Below, in pieces: positions 34,682 to 44,961 of a stretch of DNA of 64,000 nucleotides (its first letter is position 1; each line of letters starts with the position of its first letter). Source of the DNA: Gymnorhina tibicen (taxonomy: Eukaryota; Chordata; Aves; Passeriformes; Artamidae); assembly GCA_013399875.1 (NCBI GenBank), contig VXAZ01004036.1:173680-237679 (forward strand). Direction: 5' to 3'. A model generated the notes under the pieces. The model saw nothing but the letters and a program-made list of their open reading frames with translations, was not told the DNA's origin and ran no database searches. Position numbers and translations under genes: made by a program.

Positions 34682-34955
34682 ATGGAAGCGGAGAGCAGCT
34701 CCAGCCAGGAGTCCCTGGGCAGCCTGACGGCGGGCGATGTGCTGATCCGCTCCACAGCGGTCCGCAGGGAGAAGCCCCCGGCCGGCGGCCGCGGCAGGAA
34801 GGTGACGGTCGCTGTCCAGAAGCTCCGCGACGGGGCCTCGCCCTGCCCCGGGGATTTGGCTGCAGACGGAGCTCCCCGCGCTCCCCCGGCCGCGGCGGTG
34901 TCAGCCTGGGCTCCGTGCGGGGCAGGGACCCCCCGCGTCTCCCCCAGCGCTCCAG
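34682..34955 (+). CDS. KIAA0586: KIAA0586 coding exon 1 (start codon)
   Basis: ATG at 34682 gives MEAESSSSQESLGSLTAGDV followed by a basic, then Ala/Pro-rich stretch, ending at the donor gtgcgt (34956). +4 is G, but -3 is C, so the Kozak context is moderate. The exon is in phase with the next (one base carried). N-terminal residues of TALPID3 vary between vertebrates, so the start rests on the open frame, CpG-island position and splice continuity. It would be strengthened by transcript data. Confidence 0.75.
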
Positions 34956-35517
34956 GTGCGTCAGTGACCGTCGGGTTCAGCTCAGGCTTGTGCTGAAAGC
35001 GCTGAGAGGTGATTTCAGCCATGGGACGAGTTCTGTAATTAAGGAATCTTTGTATTCTCGTACTGCAATTGTCAGTACACTTTGTTTTCCCGACCTGTTT
35101 TGCACATGGGACGCGAGTTGTGCAGGCTGTGAGGCCCTGGCACAGGGTGCCCAGAGAAGCTGTGGCTGCCCCATCCCTGGAAGTTTCCAAGACCAGGTTG
35201 GGTGGGGCTTGGAGCAACGTGGGATAGTGGAAGGTGTCCCTCTCCATGGGGGCAGGGATGCTTAATCCCTGTTAAACATTGCCGTTTAAAGGATGTTTAA
35301 TAACGTTCTGTTTTTCAGAGTTTTCCCCATGCAGTAAATCAAGTTTCTCATTCAGACTCACAGAATTCACTGATGTCTTTAAGCTTCAGCTCAGTCTCTG
35401 TGGTCATTTGTTATGAGGGTCATGATGTTTAGGCATTCAAAGATAAGGGAAGTGTGGAGCTGTACAGAAAAGGCACCACACATGATTATGACCACAGTAA
35501 AACTGCTTTTATTTTAG
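34956..35517 (+). other. KIAA0586 intron 1
   Basis: 562-base intron. Its first part leaves the CpG island and it carries a sense CR1 fragment at 35124-35261. Confidence 0.75.
35124..35261 (+). mobile_element. CR1 LINE 3' fragment (3'-truncated)
   Basis: Plus orientation: 'gaggccctggcacagggtgc', 'gcccagagaagctgtggctg', 'ggcttggagcaacgtgggat' and 'catgggggcaggga'. It lacks the final 'ccaacccaaacc...' terminus. Confidence 0.9.
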
Positions 35518-35594
35518 GAGTCCTGAGCACCAAGGGATATCCAGAATGTCGGCTTCCAGTCGAAAATTCTGAGCCCATGTTTTCATCCCGCATG
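35518..35594 (+). CDS. KIAA0586: KIAA0586 coding exon 2
   Basis: Encodes (G)VLSTKGYPECRLPVENSEP then MFSSRM. The acceptor ttttag lies at 35512-35517, the donor gtaaga at 35595. 77 nt, phase 1 in and 0 out. The segment aligns loosely with the human CYQPLLENPMVSES region. Confidence 0.88.
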
Positions 35595-36165
35595 GTAAGA
35601 AAAGTTACTGTTGCTTCCTTCAGTCCTGAGCTAAGAGAACAGCGATTTCCTCAAAAAGCTGTAGCTCCTCTAAAAGCAACACAAGATTTTGGCTCAGCCT
35701 CTGCGCCACAACTGTGCAGCTGCTTTTCCTCTTTGAGTTGCTGCTAAATGTGGTGTTATTGCTGATGCGTTTGGAGGGACTTTATTTAGCAGTTCTTAAT
35801 TCCCTGTGTGGGAGCAACCCTGAATTGTTTGAGATTAGCACCTTGGCTAAACTTAAACCGGTGTAGTTTCACTACTACCTCTTTGGCCACAAATGAGGAG
35901 AATAAACTTATTCAGCACCTAGAATATATACTTTTATTTTGAATTGTGTTTCTAGAGTTTTAGTCCCTAAAATTCCGCATGAGTTCTTGACAGCAATGTT
36001 CAGATGATTCTGTGGTAGAGATCATTGCATGTTTTATGCCAAGACCTTTGTGTTACTGCGTGCAAATGATTCCATTTGTGTGCTCAGCACTTCCATCTGC
36101 CTCTAAAATTTTGCCTGCTGTTGGCAGAGGCTTTGATCTCTGCTTTTTCTGCTCTTGTTCTGAAG
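35595..36165 (+). other. KIAA0586 intron 2
   Basis: 571-base AT-rich intron. Nothing recognised. The acceptor ctgaag is preceded by a pyrimidine-rich stretch. Confidence 0.7.
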
Positions 36166-36235
36166 GATTATCCCAGAGAAGCTGCAGCACAAGATGATCC
36201 TTCACTGCTGCTGGAAGATAGCAGAGGACCTGAAG
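36166..36235 (+). CDS. KIAA0586: KIAA0586 coding exon 3
   Basis: Encodes DYPREAAAQDDPSLLLEDSR and GPE. Donor gtaaaa at 36236. 70 nt, phase 0 in and 1 out. Weakly conserved acidic segment, equivalent to the human DFSKDVAVQVLPLDK area. Confidence 0.85.
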
Positions 36236-37359
36236 GTAAAACACATCAATCTACTGCTGCAGCCCCCTTTCTTTTTTTTTTTGTAAGAAGACTGATTAAT
36301 TAAAGGAAAAGGGAGCTTTTAGGTATTTTTCTTCATTAGAGCAACTTCTGGGTGAAAAATATTCAAAAGTTGCTTTGATAAAAAGATGACAATTGTAACA
36401 AACATTCTCAAATCTTGCAAATTTTACCGCATTCTTGCGGGCATTGCACTCTTGTGATTAACTGAGTGGGACTTCTGCCAGTGTACCAGAGTGCTGAGAT
36501 TCCTTTTGTTAACCAAACTATTCATGTCTGAATGGACAATTTGGGGAAGGGGCTTCTTTTGATGCATTTTCCTCTTTTGTACTACAAACACATATTTTTC
36601 TTCAAGCAGCCTATACCAAAAAAAGTGTATTTCTAATCCTTAAGAATCCTAAGAAATCACAATGTCAGTGTCTTTTCCTTTAATTTCTGAATATGCCAAT
36701 CTCAGTCAGATTTATGGAAGTGAAGGCTTTTTAAAGAAAACACTACTGCAGGTTTCCTGGATATCTGGGGCTGTGTAGAGGAGAAAAACCACAAATCAAT
36801 ACCCTAGTTAAGACCAAAAATCAATACTTTAGTTTCCTTTTTTACACTCACAGGCAGCAGCTACCTGACTTAATCAGCATTTGCTTCCTCTGCCGAGCAA
36901 AGAGTGGGTGAGGGAGAGCCTGCAATCCTTTTACCAAAATGTAAAGCTATTAAGATAATTTGTTTTAATTTATGATGACTACAGGGAAATACTCATATCA
37001 CAGTTGCTGAGTTTTTTAGTTTTTAATTGCTTTCAAGTCAGAATTTGCAGCATTTTACTGACTTGGTTGTTTGAGCTCGAATTACCATTGAGACTTCACT
37101 CACCATTATTGGACTTCATTGATACCAGCATTCAGTGCTAGAAAAATTGTGTTAAATGAAGCCTGCTCTTACTCTTATCATTAAGTTTTCTACTTACTGC
37201 AGGGAAACAATTTGTTGTTGCAATAGATGATGTGGTTCCTGCAGGCAACAGATGCTTCACAGCAAAATTAAATGTATTGAAATAACACTTTGTCTCTACC
37301 TGTGAAATAGACATTTTGTGTCAATTATCTCAACAAAGTATGTTTGTGCTTCCCCACAG
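36236..37359 (+). other. KIAA0586 intron 3
   Basis: 1.1-kb AT-rich intron. It contains a weak tandem duplication of 'aaatcaatac' near 36795-36830, otherwise nothing recognised. Confidence 0.65.
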
Positions 37360-37426
37360 ATGATGTTTTTATTTCTCAGTATGCTACTGGCCAGAAAGAG
37401 GCTCTGAGAGCAGTATTAATGCAAAA
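37360..37426 (+). CDS. KIAA0586: KIAA0586 coding exon 4
   Basis: Encodes (D)DVFISQYATGQKEALRAVL and MQK, closely matching human [20 protein letters not shown]. Acceptor ccacag at 37354-37359, donor gtaagt at 37427. Two bases are carried. Confidence 0.95.
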
Positions 37427-37723
37427 GTAAGTGTGAATTGTTGTTAGTGCCTGAGCTGTTCTGTTTCTGTACAACTACACCACTTCAGGTTTTGCCAAAA
37501 TGCATAGCTGCTAAGGAAGAAGTGTTTTTTCACTGTTCTCTGTTAGTGTTCTTTTTTCTGTGTATGAAAGTGTTTTCAGTTGATTTTATTCACTGGAGTA
37601 TCCTGTGTCAAAACTTCAAGGGGAAATGCTTATACAATGATACCAGTGCTGTGTGTGGGAAATCATTTGCTCAGAGAGGATATGGAGAAAATGCTGTTTA
37701 CAAGCACTTGTTTATTTTCACAG

Positions 37724-37901
37724 AACTCAAAATGTTCCTGTTCATAAGGAGGTGAAGGTGCAGCTCTTGGGAAACACCTCCACAGAAAAAAGGGAAAGTG
37801 TTGGTGGTGACACCAGGTCAGCACCCAGGGAGGCTGACTCTGTAACAACCATTGCAGCAGCCACTGCTGCTGCCATTGCTACGGCAGCTCCACTTCTCAA
37901 G
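37724..37901 (+). CDS. KIAA0586: KIAA0586 coding exon 5 with conserved Ala-rich segment
   Basis: Encodes [20 protein letters not shown], a linker, then [20 protein letters not shown] and K. The Ala-rich stretch (37842-37898) is nearly identical to human despite divergent flanks. Acceptor ttcacag, donor gtgagt at 37902. 178 nt, ends in phase 0. Confidence 0.96.
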
Positions 37902-38164
37902 GTGAGTGAGTGAGTAGCTTGTGGTAATAGCAGTTCTTTGTCCTCTTAAAATAGTAAATGTTCCAAACAAGCCTGAAATTGCTGGTGGTAGGTCCAGAGA
38001 GCCTGAATGTGTCTGCTCACTGCTTTGTGTGTTTGTCATCTCATCTTGGGATGCAAATCCAGGATTCTGTGAAGGGTGTTTTGTTCTTTTCATGCTCAGA
38101 CATCTTCTGCAATAATGGGGTTTTTCCTCCTCCTTTTTTTTTTTTTTTAAATCCTTTCTTACAG

Positions 38165-38398
38165 GTTCAAAATTATTTGGAAGCAAAAGTGAACTCAGTT
38201 TCAGAACTACTTCAGAAACTGCAGGAGACGGACAGGCAGCTGCAGAGGATGTCTGAACAGCAAACAAATATGAAGGCTCAACATGAGGAGCCCCACTGCC
38301 ACCAGAGAGTCAGTGAGCTTGAGAAACAAATGAACGCTTTCGTGGTGCAACGGATTCAGCACCTGGAAAAGCTACAGGAGCAACAAATGAATATTCAG
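38165..38398 (+). CDS. KIAA0586: KIAA0586 coding exon 6: coiled coil
   Basis: Encodes [40 protein letters not shown] and [20 protein letters not shown], a Gln/Leu/Glu-rich coiled coil matching human (EAKVNSVTELLSKLQETD). 234 nt, phase 0 on both sides. Donor gtatct at 38399. Confidence 0.96.
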
Positions 38399-39028
38399 GT
38401 ATCTAAGTCACAACGCAGAAACTTCAGGTTAATACTTTCTTCTGTATCTCAGTGTTAATGTTACAATAATTTGGATTATTTCTTAGTATTAGATCCAGTG
38501 AAAGTGGATCAAAGAAAGTGAAAGCACTCACAACAAGAAAGATACTGAGGAGCGTGTCCAGAGAAGAGAACGGAGCTGGGGAAGGCTCTGGAGCACCAGG
38601 AGTGGCTGAGGGAGCTGGGGTGGGGCTCAGCCTGGAGAAAAGGAGGATCAGGAGGGACCTTCTGGCTCTGCACCACTCCTTGACAGGAGGGTGGAGCCAG
38701 GTGGGGGTCAGGCTCTGCTCCCAGGGAACAAGGGACAGGACAAGGGGAAATGGCCTCAAGTGCACCAGGGTAGGTTTTGGTTGGATATCAGGGACAATTT
38801 CTTCAGCGAAGGGTGGTCAGACATTGGAACATGCACAGGGCAGTGGTGGAGTCACCATCCCTGGAAGTGTTCAGAAAACATGGATGTGGCACTGGAGGAC
38901 TTGGTTCGGTGGGGAACATGGTGGTGGTGCTGGGAGAAGAGTTGGACTTGGTGATCTGAAAGGTCTTTTCCAACCTTAACAATTCTGTGATTCAATGACC
39001 AGAAATACTCTGTAATTTTGTCTCCTAG
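38399..39028 (+). other. KIAA0586 intron 6, mostly CR1
   Basis: 630-base intron, about 450 bases of which are a sense CR1 fragment (38547-38998) that ends only 30 bases before the exon start at 39029. Confidence 0.8.
38547..38998 (+). mobile_element. CR1 LINE 3' fragment (about 450 bp)
   Basis: Plus orientation: 'gctcagcctggagaaaagga', 'ggttggatatcagggacaat', 'ccctggaagtgttcagaaaa', 'gtcttttccaaccttaacaa' and the terminal 'ttctgtgattcaatga'. This is a different CR1 subfamily from the 'cccaaaccattctatg' copies. The long open frame across it is a byproduct of its composition, not a host gene. Confidence 0.95.
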
Positions 39029-39197
39029 TCCCATCTCATCAGCTCTGCAGTGAACACACGTGGCCTGCAGCAGCCTCCTGGGCCTGCCTCTGGGCCCCTG
39101 ACAAGACACTCTGAGAAGCCAGAGCAGAGATCACTCACTAATGAAGCACCTTTGTCTCACAGGGGTTTATTCCCTACCAGTGCTGCACCTGCCCAAG
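39029..39197 (+). CDS. KIAA0586: KIAA0586 coding exon 7
   Basis: Encodes SHLISSAVNTRGLQQPPGPA and continues through SEKPEQRSLTNEAPL to SAAPAQ. The human counterpart begins [20 protein letters not shown]. Acceptor ctcctag at 39022-39028, donor gtggag at 39198. 169 nt, one base carried. Confidence 0.9.
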
Positions 39198-39988
39198 GTG
39201 GAGACAAATTCTTTCTGTCTTATTTTCACTGTTAGTTTTGCATTAATTTTGTGTCCATTAATAGTGGATTGTGCATCACATCAGTAATGAGTAGGAAACA
39301 TTTCTTCTGTGTAATTGGTTTTATTGCCCAATGCTCTTTATAATTTATGGGACATTCTGAAGATGTTCCAGTATATTCTGGTTTAGATTAAAGTGAGACT
39401 TTTGATTTACTAAGTCTGCACCAGGAGGGTCCTGGACTTAAAATAATCTTATTGAGACATGATCTGTGTGGAAGGAAGCCTGTAATGAACTACAGTTGGG
39501 TTTTGGGGTTTTTTTATGCCTTTATGATAGCAGTCAGAAGTATGAAATTTTCTTCCTGTTTACTTTTTGAACTAGTGCAGTAATGTTTGGCATTTTTGTG
39601 AAGAATTTATAGAGCTGGCATGGGGTTTTTTGTAGATTTTTTTTTCTGGAGTCTACAAGGGCAGGGAGTGATAAGACAAGGGGGAATGGCTCCAAACTGA
39701 AGGAATGTAGGTTTAGATCAGATGCCAGGAAGAAATTCTTGTGAGGGTGGGGAGGCCCTGGCACAGGTTGCCCACAGAAGCTGTGGCTGCCCCATCCCTG
39801 GCAGAGTTCCAGGCCAGGCTAGATGGGGCTTGGAGCAACCTGGGATAGTGGAAAGCATCCCTGCCCATGGCTGGAGGTTGGAACTGGATGATCTTTAAAG
39901 TCCCTTCCAACCCAAACCACTTTATGATTCTATGATATCATTTCCTAGGAAGAAACTTGTTAACCTTTAAATAACTTTATTTTTTTAG
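39198..39988 (+). other. KIAA0586 intron 7
   Basis: 791-base intron with a sense CR1 at 39651-39936, ending about 52 bases before the next exon. Confidence 0.8.
39651..39936 (+). mobile_element. CR1 LINE 3' fragment
   Basis: Plus orientation: 'gacaagggggaatggctcca', 'cacaggttgcccacagaagc', 'ggcttggagcaacctgggat', and the terminal 'ccacttt' + 'atgattctatgat'. Confidence 0.95.
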
Positions 39989-40168
39989 TATTCCCTGAGG
40001 CATATTCAAGCCATTTTCCAAGTCATGGGATTCATACACAAAAATCTCCCCTAAAGACACCAGTTCCTCGAAGATATGCTCCAGAACCTGTACCCAAAAA
40101 TGGGAAAATCTCAGAGAAAGAAAACTCTGTCATGGAAAAGGAAAATATTCCCAAACCTACACGAGGAG
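39989..40168 (+). CDS. KIAA0586: KIAA0586 coding exon 8 (donor choice uncertain)
   Basis: Encodes (V)FPEAYSSHFPSHGIHTQKS, PLKTPVPRRYAPEPVPKNGK and ENSVMEKENIPKPTRGG, matching the human QKSPLETPAPRRFAP and EEKEN landmarks. Acceptor ttttttag at 39988. The donor used here is gtattg at 40169, phase 1, which pairs with the acceptor ending at 40988. A stronger gtaaga lies at 40174 and would pair with an acceptor ending at 40990. Both pairings keep the frame (GGEIP or GGIIP). Confidence 0.85.
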
Positions 40169-40988
40169 GTATTGTAAGACACTTCTGTCCTCTACTGGCC
40201 TAAGTAATATGGCCTGGGGGTTACTTTGTGTGGTCCTCACCTTTTTGACCTGTTGGGTTGCTGGCACTTAAATGCATATATTCAGAATATTTGGAATCTA
40301 CGTTTGGGAAGGGTTAGTTTTGTGTATAAGTTACTTACCCGTAAATAACTAAAGACTTGAAGACAGTGCTGATTTAATCTGTAGAGTTTCAGCATGATTG
40401 CTCACTGAAATACTTTTTCATTGTCAGGTTTCAGGAAGATTAGACAGAATAATGGAAAACTTCGGAGCTGCTCAATAACTTTGTCATTATCATTGGTTAA
40501 ATTGAAATTTTTTTTTTATTTTTTCATGGGTCCATAAGGTTTCTGGGTTATTGTAATGAAATCAGCAGATATAAAGCAAATGTAGAGTAATTTGCTGCTC
40601 TTCATCAGGTTCTGTCTCTGTTACAAAGCTGTCAGGTATTCCTGTTGTTCAGTGGGTCCAGGAATAAATGAAATAAGACAAAAGAAGAAGCATTCTGTCC
40701 ATAATGCCACAGATTTGTTCTCAGTGACTCAGTTCATTGCCATCCCGGTTCCATCTAGCTTTGCTAATTTAAAGCAATCTTAGAAAGATAGATTGGTGTG
40801 AGTGATTTTAAGTGACTTGCCTTATCTGAAATAGATCTATATTTTTAAATTTAAAAAACATTTTACTTTCCTTGGTGAGTATTATATAATGGTGAAATAT
40901 CTGGAAAGGAAAAGAAAGAATTCAATCTATTGAACTAACTTAACTTTCTTCTTTTCTGCTTCATTTCACTTCATTTTGAATTCTCAAG
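40169..40988 (+). other. KIAA0586 intron 8
   Basis: 820-base AT-rich intron with no recognised repeat copy. Both ends have alternative splice sites a few bases apart. Confidence 0.65.
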
Positions 40989-41070
40989 AGATACCACTGA
41001 AGCAAATAGAATATTCCAAGAAGACAGCATTAAGCAGCAGTGAAAGGAGCTGGCATTCTGAGAGAGACAG
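40989..41070 (+). CDS. KIAA0586: KIAA0586 coding exon 9
   Basis: Encodes (E)IPLKQIEYSKKTALSSSER and SWHSERD. The start may instead be 40991. Donor gtgagt at 41071 (strong). Weakly conserved relative to the human LLEQILNNNDS region. The frame is fixed by the neighbouring exons. Confidence 0.82.
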
Positions 41071-42014
41071 GTGAGTAAACACAACAATCCAAAACTGAGG
41101 AAGAGTTCCTGTCTGTTTTAATGCCATGGAGAGGGGTGTGTTAGATACTGGTGGTGTAACAGCACTGGTGTGGTCCTTGAGTCTGGCACAGCTGTGCTGG
41201 GGTATTTCTATGCTACTTTTGCATTACTTTTGATAGAACCTGAGGGAGCAGCTGCAGCTGTGTCAGGGAGGCTTAGGTTGGATATCAGGAAAAGGTTCTT
41301 CCCCTTGAACAGGCTCCCCAGGGAATGGGCACAGCCCCAAGCTTGACAGGATTCAGAGAGTTTGGACAACGCTCCGAAGCACAAGGTGCGATTGTTGGGG
41401 TGTCCTCTGCAGGGCCAGGAGTTGGACTCTGACCCTTTTGGGTCCCTTCCAGCCCAGGATATTCCATGGTTTTGTGGTTTCTGTTGAACTGCAGGCAGAT
41501 GAAGGCTTGTTGCTAAGGATAACTCATAACACCTTTCTCAGAGGTCAGTGGGTTGCACTTGGAGTGTTTTTCAGGAGCAGCATCCACCTAACAATTCCTA
41601 AGCTTTAAAATGAGTGAAAAAATGTTTTTAGCCATGCAGTCTGAAGCATATTTTCCCCAGGCAGTAATGTAATGTTATAATTTCACTAATACAGTGAGAA
41701 ACTGATAGATAAATGCTGTCTAATTTATAACTGTGCACAAAAACGTTAATTTCTTCAAATGGAAAGGTATCCAAAGTTTAAATTTTGCTTATTACATGTA
41801 GTTTCACTGTTGAAAATACAAGGCTCAGGGTGTTTAGTGGTAAACAGAGAAAACCTAGTAACCTCTCTGTAACTTCAAATCCCAAAGCGAGTTCCGCTTT
41901 AGCTAAAGGTTTGGTGCTTGCACTGTAAATTCCTGCTTGGTTTCACAGCTGAATACTTCCTTGGGCCACCTGAGGAGCCATGAGAGGTGTAACCAGGAGT
42001 GTTTCTCCCCTCAG
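41071..42014 (+). other. KIAA0586 intron 9
   Basis: 944-base intron with a divergent sense CR1 at 41240-41478. Nothing else recognised. Confidence 0.75.
41240..41478 (+). mobile_element. CR1 LINE 3' fragment (divergent)
   Basis: Plus orientation: 'ggcttaggttggatatcagg', 'acaggctccccagggaatgg', 'gggtcccttccagcccagga' and the terminal 'tattccatggttttgtgg'. It is more diverged than the other copies. Confidence 0.88.
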
Positions 42015-42147
42015 GCACAATGCTTTGCCTGCAGACTCAGTTCCTTCTTTTGAAAGCTACAATTCAATTGAGAAAACAGTGCAAAAAGCAGATGATTTAC
42101 TTCAAGATCTTGGCAAGTTGAGAAGAGAAATGCACAACATTCTGCAG
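42015..42147 (+). CDS. KIAA0586: KIAA0586 coding exon 10
   Basis: Encodes HNALPADSVPSFESYNSIEK and TVQKADDLLQDLGKLRREMH and NILQ. The human counterpart includes QKSDDVLHDLGQKEKE. Acceptor cctcag at 42009-42014, donor gtaaag at 42148. 133 nt, ends in phase 0. Confidence 0.93.
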
Positions 42148-43527
42148 GTAAAGTCAATGTAATCAGAATGAGCAGGGGTTTGAATAAGGGGAGTAAAAAT
42201 TGTGGAGAAAAACAGAGGTCTGGTATCAGTACAAGTGTTGCTTCTACACCTGTAAAAAGACCACATTTGTTTACAATTGCTTGAAATATTGGAGTGTCTG
42301 TGTGTGGAAGAGCTTTGAGCTTGAGTAATGCTCTGAGTGTGCAATGGACTCTGACTGCCATTGTCCCAGGCATGAAACAGGTGAGAGAGAGGGAAAGACA
42401 GAAAGAGAAAGAAAAAAGTTTATTTGTTCTAAGGTTTTGGATATTTTCAGTGCGTGTTCTCTGCAGAGCTACAGAGCTGATGTAGTTTTCCCATTTGGGA
42501 AAGAACAATGTTCCACCAGTCAGCTTTAGGGATGACTTAAGCATTTCGTTTCTCATTTTACCACTTCTTTTTTTATTGAGTGCTGTTTCCAAGGAATTGC
42601 CTGGCATAGAATCCTTGTGCTGTTTCTTGTGCTAATGATTTTGTACCTTTGGGGGTACAAGATCTGCTTCTGTGCTGGCATCATGGAGCTTTTGGCAACT
42701 GAGGCTTTCATCTCTTAACCTGGTTCCATTCCTTGTTCCACCTGTCTGCTGTGGTTCTCTCTGTCCTTGTAAATATGCACAGTGAGAAAGAAGAAAAGCT
42801 TGAAAATTCATCTCTGGGAATTGGCTTGAAATGTCATAGGTTTGATTCTGGTGGTTCGTTTCTGTGGTTGAAGGTTTCAGCTTGCATGTTTCCCTAAAAA
42901 ATATTTTGTATTACCTATCTGGTTTTTGTTGCTGTATCTTTAGAAAATGCAGCTTCATCTGTCGTATCTTATAGCATAGCTGATGAATTTTTTACAGATT
43001 TTGAAACACTTTGTGGATTTTACATTTAACTGTTCTTACTAGGAATGGAGCAGGTGCCATGTGCCCCACCCACTGAGGTTGCAAATATTTTCTTACCACT
43101 ATTGCTAACAAGTAACATACCTCAGTATAGGCAACAGAACAAGATGAGATGGGAGAAGGAGTGGCAGGGGAGAAAGACACAGTTACAAAAACGGTTTGAA
43201 ATCTCTCTTATGAGAAAGTAGAAAGACAGAGATGTGATGACTTAGCAAATGGAGAGTTGAATCAATTAGACACTTAGCTATTGACTCCTCATCACTGAGA
43301 AATTTGTAGAGTGAGATAATGATAAATTTTTGGGTAAATGATAAACCAGCTCTCTCATAGAGCAAAGGTCTGAATTAGCTGAGGACAGAAGGTGGTGCTC
43401 TAACCCAGCAGAAGTGAGCAGTGAGGTGGTGTAGATCCCAAGAATTCATTGTGCGCAGTGAAACTGATCCAATATCTCCTATGGGTTTTACCTTAAAGTT
43501 TCAACAGCTCTTCTTCTGTCTTTTTAG
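42148..43527 (+). other. KIAA0586 intron 10
   Basis: 1.4-kb intron. No repeat copy or exon recognised. A purine-rich 'gagagagggaaagacagaaa' stretch lies near 42383-42415. Confidence 0.65.
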
Positions 43528-43569
43528 GAAGCAAGTTCATGGAAATCTGACATGAATGATCTTATTAAG
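43528..43569 (+). CDS. KIAA0586: KIAA0586 coding exon 11 (42-nt small exon)
   Basis: Encodes EASSWKSDMNDLIK. Acceptor tttttag at 43521-43527, donor gtattt at 43570 (weak beyond GT). It is phase 0 on both sides, so it can be skipped without a frame change. The human segment KESLSMLKLPDL lies at the equivalent place. Confidence 0.82.
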
Positions 43570-44961
43570 GTATTTCTTGAAGTTTTTATGTATGTTTCTT
43601 TTGGGTTTTTGGGCTTTTTAAAAGTACTGTAATGCTGAAGCAGTTTCAGATGTGTTTGCAATGAAATATCACTGCCTGCCTGTTGCACACCTGTATGTTT
43701 GTTAAAGGATTGCTCTTGTACAGATGGCATTACTCTTGTCTTGTTCAGTCCTAGTAAATCCCTTGAGGGGATGATGTGAGGCAGGAAGCTGCTGTCTCAG
43801 ACTGGCACAGTGGGGGCTGCTGCTAGCAGCATTTTTTACAGGTTTAACAGATCCAGTTACCATTTCGTGGTCTGGGTCTCACTAGCAAGTCTACATCATT
43901 TTACAATTGATCATGTATGTGTATTTCTTACCTTTTCTCACAGATTTTACCTGTCTTATTAGGTCAGTATCTGTCCAAAAGTTTCATTTTAAAATGAAAG
44001 CCTATATAAAACTGATAAAATAATTTGGTATATTGTCCTTTTCTCACGAGGCCGAAACCAAGATCATGGGATCACTATGTTGATTCCTGTTTTGCTGTGT
44101 CCATTGTGGGAGTTCATCTATTAGAACATAAACTTCTGTTTCATTCTGATTTGACAAAAGAGTAGCCTTAAAGCCAAAACTGAGCTGTAATCCATGAGAT
44201 TTCTTTTTTTTTCCCTGTTCATTCAGTTGATGCTTTCAGAATCTATTCGAGTTTGGATATTTTGGTTTTGGTTTGAGGTTTCCTTTTTTTTTTATGTACA
44301 TTAATCACTTTTTAAATTTTTTACTGTTAAATAAAGTTTTCATGGACCTCTGGGCTTTTCCTCAGGATTGTGAGAATGAATGTGAGAACTTGTTTTCTAT
44401 GTTTGTGTCCCTTTCTTTTGTACTTAGCTGCTAATTTATGCTCGATTTTTATCTCTGTAAAAGGATTCTGCAAAGTGAGAGGTTTCATTGTTCCTTCTGA
44501 AAAGTGAAAATGAGTAAAAGTGAGAGAGGATCAAGGGGCTGCTGAGGGATTTATCTTGTAAAAACTTAAAAGTATTGCTTGGTGTTTCTTGGGGTAGATT
44601 GATGCCAAACAAGTGCATGTATTTAGAGGACTTGGGTTTTTATTAGGCTTTTAATTATATTTAATTACTGTTACATGGAGAGATTTGCTTGTGATACTTC
44701 ATGTATCTAATTGCCATCTTTTCACATGCTTATTAGCCTCATTAGCATTGCTTCTCGTACTTCACATCATTTTCCATTTGAGATCCTTTGGATGTCTTTC
44801 ACTTCTCTAAATATATTTGCAACATAATGAAGGTTCTTGAGTAACTGAAGTTGCTGGTGGTGCACATGGGCAGTATTTCATATGATGGTGTTGATGTGAT
44901 AATAGATTAATAGGAAATTACAATCTCTGATTAAAAGCTAGAGGTTCTGTTTCAATTCTAG
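43570..44961 (+). other. KIAA0586 intron 11
   Basis: 1.4-kb AT-rich intron without recognised repeat copies. The acceptor attctag lies at 44955-44961. Confidence 0.65.

Larger units (their letters stand above)
33890..34970. promoter_or_regulatory. CpG island / divergent promoter of TIMM9 and KIAA0586
   Basis: Abrupt change to very GC- and CpG-rich sequence, spanning the inferred TIMM9 first exon and KIAA0586 exon 1, with an 80-base N gap inside. Motifs seen by eye: E2F-like TTTCCCGC at 34354-34361 and an ETS-type CTTCCGG at 34403-34409. There is no TATA box at a sensible place. A shared bidirectional CpG promoter for this pair follows from the head-to-head layout. The start sites themselves are not visible. 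Confidence 0.85.

Noticed and set aside
34540..35247. Open frame of about 235 codons on the minus strand
   Set aside because: It is antisense to KIAA0586 exon 1 and extends into an antisense CR1. It is explained by GC content and CR1 sequence.
38518..38979. Open frame of about 150 codons on the plus strand
   Set aside because: It coincides with a CR1 fragment (38547-38998). The frame follows CR1 composition and is not in phase with the neighbouring KIAA0586 exons.
42011..42607. Open frame of about 198 codons on the minus strand across a KIAA0586 exon and intron
   Set aside because: Antisense to a well-supported exon. There is no recognisable domain, no splice or promoter support, and the composition is like translated intron.
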